In this document: piece by piece, positions 1 to 6,453 of the stretch
Layout of the letters: the number at the start of each line of letters is the position of its first letter
Position numbering within the stretch: position 1 is the first letter of the stretch
Source of the DNA: Defluviitaleaceae bacterium
GTDB lineage: Bacteria > Bacillota > Clostridia > Lachnospirales > UBA5962
Length of the DNA stretch: 15,268 nucleotides
NCBI GenBank assembly: GCA_009787435.1
Contig: WRFW01000210.1
Location: 1 to 15,268, forward strand
Direction: 5' to 3'
Translations under genes and position numbers: made by a program
Notes under the pieces: model-generated
What the model saw: the letters and a program-made list of their open reading frames with translations, nothing else
What the model was told of the DNA's origin: nothing
Databases searched by the model: none

Positions 1-565
1 AGCCACGGCGTGCTGAAAGAAAAGTGGCAACTGGGCTGTCTATCCCGCCTGAAAGAAGTGAGATAGCCCGCCCAGCCCCGCTAGGAAGCCCGCCAACCCC
101 TTTTAATATTTTAGAATAAACATAAACATTGTTTCTAAGTTCAACGTATATTATGTGGTCTGGGTTATTTACATCTACAGAAGCACCTTGCACATTTTCT
201 AATATGTGCCCGCCCAGCTCCATATTTATTTCTGGCGAAGTTAGCGGGTAATTTTTATTAGCTCTTTTTGCTGTAATTTTAAAAGTAAATTCTCCGCTTA
301 TATTTTCACGAACGTGGTTTAAAACAGCTTCTTTTAAGCTATCTATGTCGTCTTTTTCTATTATATCTACTGGGCATACAGCACTTATGCCTATTATATT
401 TTGCAAGGGTTCTATATTTGTTATATCTTTAACTAGAAACCGCCCTTGTTCTTTTTGAACACGCACACCAACTATGTTAGAAACTGTGTTCATCAATTTA
501 TTTTCAAAGAGGTGTCTATTTTTCCCTCTAAGGGCTATTTCGCCATACTTTAAAAGTGCATTCAT
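1..565 (-). CDS. thiI: tRNA 4-thiouridine synthase ThiI, N-terminal half (runs off left edge)
   Basis: ThiI transfers sulfur to U8 of tRNA to make 4-thiouridine and in some bacteria also supplies sulfur for the thiamine thiazole. The visible 188 residues begin MNALLKYGEIALRGKNR, the family's typical opening. A THUMP-type RNA-binding region follows (about residues 55-160, including KITAKRANK), then the PP-loop ATP-binding motif SGGIDSPVA at 172-180 just before the window edge. The family is usually about 390 residues, so roughly half is missing and the catalytic cysteine region cannot be checked. The start ATG (565-563) overlaps the tyrS stop codon as ATGA, with an AAAGGA ribosome binding site 9 nt upstream inside tyrS. 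This indicates co-transcription and probably translational coupling. No cysteine desulfurase gene, its usual sulfur donor, is visible. Identification is very secure. Confidence 0.95.
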   Translation of the reverse strand, partial: MNALLKYGEIALRGKNRHLFENKLMNTVSNIVGVRVQKEQGRFLVKDITNIEPLQNIIGISAVCPVDIIEKDDIDSLKEAVLNHVRENISGEFTFKITAKRANKNYPLTSPEINMELGGHILENVQGASVDVNNPDHIIYVELRNNVYVYSKILKGVGGLPSGAGRAISLLSGGIDSPVATFLSARRG

Positions 566-1770
566 TTAAAATTTTCCTTTGTTTTAATCACTTTGCAAAA
601 ATTCTTTTTCCCTTTTTGTATCATTAAGCCATCTACTATAGAAATTTGTTCTTCTGGGTTTGTTATATTCTCATCATTAATTTTTATTCCATTTTGGGCA
701 ATTAATCTTCGCCCCTCGCTTCGGCTTTTTATTAAATTTGCTTTTTCTAAAAGTGTTAAAATATCTAATTTATCTTCAGTAATTTCACATTTGGGAATAG
801 AGCCTTCATCATTGCCCGCACCAAAAAGGCTAAGAGCAGCTTTTTTCGCATCTGCCGCCTCCCTTTCACCGTGAATAAGCTTCGTAACTTCATATGCTAA
901 CCTTTCTTTTGCTTTATTTATCTCTTTGCCTTTTAAATTTTCAAGCTCTTTTATTTCTTCTAAGCTCACAAAAGTTAAAAGGCGAAGATACTCACATACC
1001 ATACTATCTTCCACGTTTCTAAAAAATTGGTAAAATTCATGCGGGGAAGTTTTCTTTTCATCTAACCAAATTGCCCCATTTGCTGTTTTGCCCATTTTTT
1101 TGCCTTCAGCAGTCTCTAATAAGCTAAGTGTTAAACCGTATGTTTCTTTTTTATTTTTTCTTCTTATTAAATCAACGCCTGCCAAAATGTTAGACCATTG
1201 GTCTCGCCCGCCAATTTGCAAAATACAGCCATGCTCTTTATTTAAATATAAAAAATCGTATGCTTGCAATATCATATAATTAAATTCTAAAAAAGTTAGT
1301 CCCTTTTCATATCGAGATTTATAAGAATCCGCACTTAGCATACGATTAACGCTGAAGTCTGCCCCGAAATCTCTTAAAAACTCCATATAGTTTATATCTT
1401 TAAGCCAATTAGCATTATTAAGAACTATAGCCTTTTCTAAATCTATAAATGGTAACTTTTTAACTTGCTCTGCAAATCTATTCACATTGTGGTCTATCTC
1501 TTCTAAGCTTAAAACTTTTCGCATATCTGTTCTATCGGTTGGGTCGCCTATCATGCCTGTGCCCCCGCCAAGCAGTATTATAGGGGTGTGCCCTGCTGCT
1601 TGCAAATGCCCCACAGCCATAAAAGTTAAAAAATGCCCTATGTGTAAGCTATCTGCTGTTGGGTCAAAGCCTATATAAAATTTTATTTTTTCTTCATTCA
1701 ATAATTTTTTAATCTCTTCTTCGTGGGTCGTATCAAATATGAAGCCACGCTCTTTTAGTGTTTCAAACAT
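562..1770 (-). CDS. tyrS: Tyrosyl-tRNA synthetase
   Basis: Class I aminoacyl-tRNA synthetase that charges tRNA-Tyr with tyrosine in the cytoplasm. The 402-residue protein has the expected length. It shows the HIGH motif at 43-46 within FDPTADSLHIGH, and the tyrosine pocket segment YMILQAYDF near 165-173. The GGRDQWSN block lies at 187-194, and the KMSKS-equivalent KMGKT at 225-229 is followed by the usual GAIWLD. A C-terminal S4-like RNA-binding domain spans about 335-395. These features match the TyrS rather than the TyrZ type. ATG 1770-1768 is preceded by AAGGGAG 10 nt upstream. The leader from the proposed promoter is only about 90 nt, too short for a typical T-box, so this tyrS does not appear to be under T-box control. 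It is the first gene of an operon with thiI. Confidence 0.97.
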   Translation of the reverse strand: MFETLKERGFIFDTTHEEEIKKLLNEEKIKFYIGFDPTADSLHIGHFLTFMAVGHLQAAGHTPIILLGGGTGMIGDPTDRTDMRKVLSLEEIDHNVNRFAEQVKKLPFIDLEKAIVLNNANWLKDINYMEFLRDFGADFSVNRMLSADSYKSRYEKGLTFLEFNYMILQAYDFLYLNKEHGCILQIGGRDQWSNILAGVDLIRRKNKKETYGLTLSLLETAEGKKMGKTANGAIWLDEKKTSPHEFYQFFRNVEDSMVCEYLRLLTFVSLEEIKELENLKGKEINKAKERLAYEVTKLIHGEREAADAKKAALSLFGAGNDEGSIPKCEITEDKLDILTLLEKANLIKSRSEGRRLIAQNGIKINDENITNPEEQISIVDGLMIQKGKKNFCKVIKTKENFK

Positions 1771-1867
1771 TTATAATTTTCTCCCTTTGAATTATTCAGA
1801 ACTATGCAACACTTTTTATATGTATTTATGATTAAAAAGTATTTCTTTCATAGCAATTTTACTACTA

Positions 1868-1896
1868 ATTATAACGGATTTTCTCAAAAAAAGCAA
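1868..1896 (-). promoter_or_regulatory. Promoter for tyrS-thiI
   Basis: On the minus strand, TTGCTT (1896-1891) and a perfect TATAAT (1873-1868) are separated by 17 bp. The -35 is weak (TTG conserved) but the -10 is consensus. Transcription would start near 1861, giving a leader of about 90 nt to the tyrS ATG. Confidence 0.7.
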
Positions 1897-1925
1897 TTGT
1901 TTTTTAGGAAGAAATGTGTTAAAAT
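1897..1925 (+). promoter_or_regulatory. Promoter for nfo
   Basis: TTGTTT (1897-1902) and TAAAAT (1920-1925) are separated by 17 bp on the plus strand. The -35 hexamer directly abuts that of the divergent tyrS promoter. Expected start is near 1932, leaving a leader of about 50 nt to the nfo ATG. Confidence 0.6.
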
Positions 1926-1980
1926 GTTTTATAAAGCTTAATTGGGCAGCAATTATATAACTTAGGAGAAAATTAAAAGA

Positions 1981-2823
1981 ATGATGAAAATAGGTTCCCA
2001 CGTTGGAATGAAAGGCAAAGAAATGCTAATCGGTGCGGCAAAAGAAGCAATTTCTTATGAAGCAACAACTTTTATGATATATACAGGTGCCCCTCAAAAC
2101 ACAGTTCGCAGGCCAATCGAAGATTTGCGTATTGAAGAAGGGTGGGCTTTAATGAAAGAAAACAATATAAATGAAATAATAGTTCATGCACCTTATATAA
2201 TAAATCTTGCAAACACTATAAAGCCAGAAACTTATGAGCTTGCAGTGGAATTTTTAGCAAAAGAAATTGAACGCTCTATAGCTTTAAAAGCTAAAACAAT
2301 TGTTCTTCACCCTGGGGCACACGTGAAAGCGGGCGAAGAAGCTGGGCTTAAAAGTATAGTGAAAGGTTTAAATGAAGTTTTAAAGCAAGATATGGATATT
2401 ACAATATCATTAGAAGCAATGGCAGGCAAGGGGAGCGAGCTAGGGCGAACTTTTGAAGAGCTTGCATATATTATAGAGCATACAACGCATAATGAAAAGC
2501 TTCGTGTTTGTTTTGATACTTGCCACGTGCACGATTCCGGTTATGATATAGTAAACGATTTTGATGGCGTTTTGAATGAATTTGATAAAATAATAGGAAA
2601 AAATCGAATAGAAGTGTTACACATAAATGATAGCAAAAATATTTGCGGTGCAAGGAAAGATAGGCATGAAAATATAGGCAAAGGTAATATAGGTTTTAAA
2701 ACTCTTAATTACATTGTACATCACCCAGAATTTGTGCACACACCAAAAATACTTGAAACGCCATATATAGAAGATAAAGCACCATATAAAGAAGAAATAG
2801 CTATGTTTAGAAATCATTTATAG
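1981..2823 (+). CDS. nfo: Endonuclease IV (AP endonuclease)
   Basis: TIM-barrel, trinuclear-zinc apurinic/apyrimidinic endonuclease of base-excision repair; it nicks DNA 5' of abasic sites. At 280 residues it has the family's normal length. All nine zinc ligands known from the E. coli enzyme have counterparts: His69 (IVHAPY), His110 (VLHPGAH), Glu145 (SLEAMAGKG), Asp179 and His182 (FDTCHVHDSGYD), His214 (VLHINDS), Asp227 and His229 (KDRHENIGKG), and Glu259 (ILETPY). It should therefore be active. ATG at 1981 is followed immediately by a second ATG. The first is preferred because AGGAGA (1964-1969) lies 11 nt upstream and family members usually start M-x-K-I-G-S-H. It has its own promoter and lies 130 bp upstream of purF on the same strand. 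Confidence 0.97.
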   Translation: MMKIGSHVGMKGKEMLIGAAKEAISYEATTFMIYTGAPQNTVRRPIEDLRIEEGWALMKENNINEIIVHAPYIINLANTIKPETYELAVEFLAKEIERSIALKAKTIVLHPGAHVKAGEEAGLKSIVKGLNEVLKQDMDITISLEAMAGKGSELGRTFEELAYIIEHTTHNEKLRVCFDTCHVHDSGYDIVNDFDGVLNEFDKIIGKNRIEVLHINDSKNICGARKDRHENIGKGNIGFKTLNYIVHHPEFVHTPKILETPYIEDKAPYKEEIAMFRNHL

Positions 2824-2903
2824 ATATAGAAACACACAGTTTAGTCGCTGAAGAGTTTTGCTTCGCAAAACAACACGCTCTTAAAAAATATGTTTCTATA
2901 TCT
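2822..2903. repeat. 82-bp nested imperfect palindrome between nfo and purF
   Basis: Outer arms are a perfect 13-bp inverted repeat: AGATATAGAAACA (2822-2834) and TGTTTCTATATCT (2891-2903). Inside, AAGAG (2851-2855) can pair with CTCTT (2878-2882), and TTTTGC (2856-2861) with GCAAAA (2865-2870) around a TTC loop. The last two bases of the nfo stop codon belong to the left arm. No run of U follows on either strand, so it does not look like an ordinary intrinsic terminator. It could be a small mobile or REP-like element, or an RNA-processing structure. Confidence 0.7.
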
Positions 2904-2953
2904 TAAAACTATTTATGTATACAGCTTTCAAAATTAAGGAGAACTAATTATAA

Positions 2954-4507
2954 ATGTTTACTGAAATAAAGGGATTAACAGAAGAATGTGGCGTTTTTGG
3001 AATTTGGGGGCATAAAGAAGCAGCTTCATTAGCCTACATAGGGCTTCATACTTTGCAGCATAGAGGGCAAGAGGGAGCAGGCATTGTAGTAAAAAAAGAA
3101 GATGAAAAAGGCAATAGCTGCCTACACCAACACCGTGGGCTAGGGCTTGCAGCTGAAATTTTCAGCAAAGACACATTAGAGGGGTTAAGAGGAACTGCTG
3201 CAATAGGGCACGTACGCTATACTACTTCCGGTGGAAGAAATGAAATAGCAAATGTGCAGCCATTTTTATTTAGATTTGCAGAAAGCAGCTTTTCGCTAGC
3301 CCACAATGGAAATATTATAAATGCAGAAACTTTAAAAAAAGAATTAGAGCAAAGCGGAAGCATATTTCAATCTAGCTCAGATACAGAGCTTTTAGCACAT
3401 TTAATAACGAGAAGTAAAAAAGACACATTAAAAGAAAAAGTTAAAGAAGCTTTAAACATAGTTAAAGGCGGCTTTGCTTTCGTAATTTTCACTGAAAATG
3501 AACTAATAGCCGCCTTAGATACAAACGGTTTTAGACCCCTTTCTATAGGTAAAATAGTGCCTGCGGCAGGCGTAATTGAAAGTGAAAATATTAATTCAAG
3601 CTATTCTAACACAAATAATATTAAAAATATTTCTTATGTAGTTGCTTCTGAAACTTGTGTGTTTGATACTATCGGGGCAGAGTTTGTAAGAGATGTTTGC
3701 CCGGGTGAAATCATTATAATAAATGATAATGGTATAACCATAGAAAAATATAATGAAGATACAAACTTAGCAGTTTGTGCTATGGAGTTTATATATTTTG
3801 CAAGACCAGATTCTAATATTTATGGTGTTAACGTTCATACGGCACGCAAAGAAATGGGGAAAACATTAGCAAAAGAGACGCAGGCATTAAGTGAAAATTT
3901 AAATATCACACCGCTTATTTTTAGCGGTGCTAATTCAAATAGTGCAGATTTAGTAATAGGTGTGCCCGATTCTGGCATATCATCGGCTATTGGCTATTCA
4001 GAATTTGCAGGCATACCATACGAGCTTGGCTTGATTAAAAATAGATATGTCGGCAGAACTTTTATTCAGCCCTCAAAAGAATTAAGAGAGCAAGGCGTTC
4101 GTATGAAGCTTTCAGCTGTTAGAAGCATAGTTGAGGGTAAAAAGGTAGTCGTTATAGATGATTCAATTGTTAGAGGCATTACTAGCAAAAGAATAGTGAA
4201 GCTTCTTAGAGAAGCAGGTGCTTTAGAAGTTCACTTTAAAGTGGCTTCACCGCCGCTTATTTATCCTTGTTTTTATGGAATAGACATACAAACTACAAGA
4301 GAACTTATAGCTTTTGAAAATAGTGTAAACCAAATTAGAGAGTTTATTAGTGCAGATAGCTTGCAATTTTTAAGCTTAGAAGGTATGATAAATTCAATAA
4401 ACTTGCCAGTAGAGGGAAAGTATAAAGGTTTATGCGTCGCTTATTTTAATGGAGACTATCCAACAGGGTTGTATGATTATCAAAAAGAACTGCAAAAAAT
4501 AATTTAA
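2954..4507 (+). CDS. purF: Amidophosphoribosyltransferase
   Basis: Catalyses the first committed step of purine synthesis, PRPP plus glutamine to 5-phosphoribosylamine. The first 11 residues (MFTEIKGLTEE) precede Cys12, matching the B. subtilis-type propeptide that is removed to expose the nucleophilic N-terminal cysteine of the glutaminase domain. The glutaminase domain shows LQHRGQEGAG, IGHVRYTTSGG and LAHNGN. The phosphoribosyltransferase domain has the PRPP loop VVVIDDSIVRGITSKR (398-413) and KNRYVGRTFIQP. Three of the four iron-sulfur ligands of the B. subtilis enzyme are present (Cys275, Cys439, Cys494), but the fourth is Tyr497 (CVAYF instead of CLACF). The protein is 517 residues against about 476 in B. 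subtilis, because of insertions near 200-228 and 312-332. AAGGAG (2936-2941) lies 12 nt before the ATG. No confident promoter was found, so read-through from nfo is possible. Confidence 0.97.
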   Translation: MFTEIKGLTEECGVFGIWGHKEAASLAYIGLHTLQHRGQEGAGIVVKKEDEKGNSCLHQHRGLGLAAEIFSKDTLEGLRGTAAIGHVRYTTSGGRNEIANVQPFLFRFAESSFSLAHNGNIINAETLKKELEQSGSIFQSSSDTELLAHLITRSKKDTLKEKVKEALNIVKGGFAFVIFTENELIAALDTNGFRPLSIGKIVPAAGVIESENINSSYSNTNNIKNISYVVASETCVFDTIGAEFVRDVCPGEIIIINDNGITIEKYNEDTNLAVCAMEFIYFARPDSNIYGVNVHTARKEMGKTLAKETQALSENLNITPLIFSGANSNSADLVIGVPDSGISSAIGYSEFAGIPYELGLIKNRYVGRTFIQPSKELREQGVRMKLSAVRSIVEGKKVVVIDDSIVRGITSKRIVKLLREAGALEVHFKVASPPLIYPCFYGIDIQTTRELIAFENSVNQIREFISADSLQFLSLEGMINSINLPVEGKYKGLCVAYFNGDYPTGLYDYQKELQKII

Positions 4508-4531
4508 TACCCTCTCATAAATTGCAAAAAA

Positions 4532-4582
4532 TTAATAAAAAACTGCCATATTATTTACAAATAACTGGCAGTTTTTTATTAA
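4532..4582. terminator. Bidirectional terminator between purF and the HTH gene
   Basis: A perfect 17-bp inverted repeat (4532-4548 paired with 4566-4582) has core ACTGCCA/TGGCAGT flanked by A and T runs, so both strands give a hairpin followed by a U-rich tract. The 17-nt loop has further TTATTT/AAATAA pairing potential. It sits between two convergent genes and should terminate both transcripts. Confidence 0.92.
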
Positions 4583-4630
4583 CTCTAATTTCATTATATT
4601 TAATTTATTCAATTTTCCATTTAGGTTTTT

Positions 4631-5668
4631 TCAGCTATGTCTATTATTAATTATTTTATTAATTTCAGTTACTGCATTTATTAACAAGTCTACTTCTTCT
4701 TCTGAAACTTGTGAAGCAAGCTTTGCAAGCGTTTTTACTTTTCTTTCTTTTGAAGACTCTGAAGTTTCTTTCACTCCATTAAAAATCTCTTCTATAGTGT
4801 AGCCTAAAATTTTTGAAATTTTATAAATATAAACAACAGGTGTGTTTTTAAAACCTTTTTCATAGTCGGCTAAGTGTGTAGAGCTTATCCCTAAAAGGTC
4901 AGCTAAATCTGCTAAAGTAATACCACGTTCTTCTCTAAATTCTCTTAAATTTTTACCTAATTTTTGATTTTTAAGACTCTTTTCTATAGACCTGCTTAAA
5001 AATGCTCTAAGTTCATGGTATTCCGAACGCATTAATATAAAAACTGGTCTCACAGCTTTTAAAGTTTTAAGGTTCGTTCTTATTTCAGCTTCATCACCAT
5101 CAAAAAGGTTTCTTCTTATTGTAAGAACTAAGTTTAGTGTAAAATTGTAATAGTAATCTTCGTTTATTTTGCAAAGCTCTAATCCAAAGTCTACAAATTT
5201 ATTAAACTCTTCTGTTACTTTTTTTAAGTCAACTTGTTCTTTATACTTGGCTATCAATAGTCTTAAACTCATATTTGTACATATAACAATTTTATTATTG
5301 TCGTTTATATGTTCAGATTTTAAAGCTTTTTCTATAAGTTCTAATGCTATTTCATATGTTTTTGTATTCCCGATTACTGTTAAAGAGAAAAATAAATCAT
5401 ATTTATCCCAGTTAGATTTATTTTTTAATCTCTCAACAATAGGGTCTATTGCTTCTATTCTAGTTGCTCCTGATTTTATCACCTTTTCAGAAGAAATCAT
5501 CTCAGAACGCATATTAGTAATTATTAAAGAGTCTTCTAATTGCTCATCTTTTCCGTTTTCTTTTAAAAAATCTTTTATTTTATTTTCAATTTTGTATATC
5601 TCTTCTTCTGAACTATTTTCATTTATCCCAAATACTAAGTTTAGAAGTTTTATCTTTTCTTCAGACAT
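4631..5668 (-). CDS. Putative regulator: N-terminal helical domain, C-terminal XRE-family HTH
   Basis: The 345-residue protein is probably an intracellular transcription regulator. Residues about 237-297 form a Cro/C1-type helix-turn-helix (LGKNLREFREERGITLADLADLLGISSTHLADYEKG and following), a good match to the HTH_3 pattern. Residues 1-230 are predicted mostly helical by eye, with no membrane segment or signal peptide, and may be TPR-like. Residues 300-345 form a short charged helical tail. In the peptide-sensing RRNPP family (Rgg, PlcR, PrgX) the HTH is N-terminal and the helical repeat domain C-terminal; here the order is reversed, so membership of that family is not established. The start ATG has AGGAG (5684-5680) 11 nt upstream. 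It has its own consensus promoter and a leader of about 110 nt containing a tiny ORF. The target genes and any ligand are unknown. Confidence 0.85.
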   Translation of the reverse strand: MSEEKIKLLNLVFGINENSSEEEIYKIENKIKDFLKENGKDEQLEDSLIITNMRSEMISSEKVIKSGATRIEAIDPIVERLKNKSNWDKYDLFFSLTVIGNTKTYEIALELIEKALKSEHINDNNKIVICTNMSLRLLIAKYKEQVDLKKVTEEFNKFVDFGLELCKINEDYYYNFTLNLVLTIRRNLFDGDEAEIRTNLKTLKAVRPVFILMRSEYHELRAFLSRSIEKSLKNQKLGKNLREFREERGITLADLADLLGISSTHLADYEKGFKNTPVVYIYKISKILGYTIEEIFNGVKETSESSKERKVKTLAKLASQVSEEEVDLLINAVTEINKIINNRHS

Positions 5669-5690
5669 TTTGTTTAAAGCTCCTGTTGGT

Positions 5691-5741
5691 TTATGTTATA
5701 TCTGGACTTACTTCAAATATAAAAAGAGGTAAAAAATTCAT
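5691..5741 (-). CDS. Possible 16-residue hydrophobic leader peptide
   Basis: In the leader of the HTH regulator, an ORF beginning at ATG 5741-5739 encodes MNFLPLFIFEVSPDIT, ending at TAA 5693-5691, 22 bp before the regulator's ATG. An AAAAGG sequence lies about 11 nt upstream. An in-frame ATG at 5753-5751 would add MCLI but leaves no spacer to that AAAAGG. The peptide has a hydrophobic first half. It could be a signal or attenuator peptide, or simply a chance ORF; nothing but position and the weak ribosome site supports translation. Confidence 0.2.
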   Translation of the reverse strand: MNFLPLFIFEVSPDIT

Positions 5742-5784
5742 TATCAAACACATCCTTTTCTATTTATTTTATTGTTACAAATAT

Positions 5785-5813
5785 ATTTTACTACAAAGTT
5801 TATATTTTGTCAA
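5785..5813 (-). promoter_or_regulatory. Promoter for the HTH regulator gene
   Basis: On the minus strand, a perfect TTGACA (5813-5808) and TAAAAT (5790-5785) are separated by 17 bp. The AT-rich sequence just upstream of the -35 may act as an UP element. Transcription would start near 5778. Confidence 0.85.
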
Positions 5814-5876
5814 GCTTTTTAAAAGATTTTTTAAAAATTTTTAAAAAAACATAGCTAAATTACAATTTTGGTATCA

Positions 5877-6140
5877 TTATACTTGGGCATTCTTAAAAAC
5901 AACCTCGTCTAAAATTGGGCTCATATTGCTTATTAACACATCGTGTTTAGCTAACAAAATTATAATTTTTTCTGCTTCTGCCTCAAGCTCTGCGAAAAAT
6001 TCAATTTTTTTCTCTATATTGTTTTCTATCGTCTGTTTAATTTCTATTCCATAAAAATTTTCATTTTTAATTAATGTGTAGCTAACTTGCATTGGTTTTC
6101 CTGCTTCAGTTATAATGTTTTTTGTTTCAATAGTTCTCAT
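5877..6140 (-). CDS. Small conserved-looking protein, possibly DUF6514-like
   Basis: An 87-residue acidic cytoplasmic protein with no signal peptide, membrane segment or cysteine. The sequence reads as an N-terminal strand-rich part (IETKNI, VSYTLIKNENFYGIEIKQ), then a helical stretch (FAELEAEAEKIIILLAKHDV) and a short tail ending near SPILDEVV. This layout, with a central YGIEI and a late V..ls.l-D-V pattern, reminds me of small uncharacterised clostridial proteins grouped as DUF6514. That is a recollection, not a search result. It is a real gene: ATG 6140-6138 has AGGGGG 8 nt upstream, and a near-consensus promoter precedes it. No terminator with a G+C-rich stem is visible between it and the HTH regulator gene downstream, so its transcript may read into that gene. 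The function is unknown. Confidence 0.75.
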   Translation of the reverse strand: MRTIETKNIITEAGKPMQVSYTLIKNENFYGIEIKQTIENNIEKKIEFFAELEAEAEKIIILLAKHDVLISNMSPILDEVVFKNAQV

Positions 6141-6196
6141 TTAAAGAACCCCCTATAATTTTTTAGCTCGTTTTATATAGCTTTATTTATAAATTA

Positions 6197-6225
6197 ATTA
6201 TATTAAATATTTTATAAGTAGTCAA
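6197..6225 (-). promoter_or_regulatory. Promoter for the 87-residue protein gene
   Basis: On the minus strand, TTGACT (6225-6220) and a perfect TATAAT (6202-6197) are separated by 17 bp. It lies between the rpoC terminator and the gene, so the gene is transcribed independently of rpoBC. Apart from this and the terminator, the 313-bp interval 6141-6453 holds nothing I recognise. Confidence 0.88.
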
Positions 6226-6378
6226 GCTTTATTTTTTCTTCGTTTTGTGTGCCTTTTTCGTGTTTGGTATATTTTTAGTATATTGTTTATAATTTTCTGA
6301 GTTAAATTTTATTAATTTCTACTGCAATTTTGAAAAAAAGCGTGTAAATTTTAACTGGGAATATAAAATTCTCTATTT

Positions 6379-6399
6379 AAAAAAGAGCCAAAAGGCTCT
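6379..6399 (-). terminator. Intrinsic terminator of the rpoB-rpoC operon
   Basis: In the minus direction a 6-bp stem AGAGCC/GGCTCT with a four-base loop is followed by at least five U. It begins about 55 bp after the rpoC stop codon. Confidence 0.88.
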
Positions 6400-6453
6400 A
6401 AATTTTTAATAGCTTATTTTAATTCAAATACTTATTGTTTATTAACTTTTTGC

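Noticed and set aside
1771..1980. Possible T-box leader for tyrS
   Set aside because: The likely transcript start leaves only about 90 nt before the ATG, and no specifier stem, T-box sequence or terminator hairpin is visible.
1816..2001. Minus-strand 61-codon open frame upstream of tyrS
   Set aside because: It overlaps both divergent promoters and the nfo start, and no ribosome site was seen for it.
2824..2953. Purine riboswitch or PurR-type control region before purF
   Set aside because: The interval is only 130 bp and is largely filled by the palindrome. No purine-aptamer pattern could be recognised.
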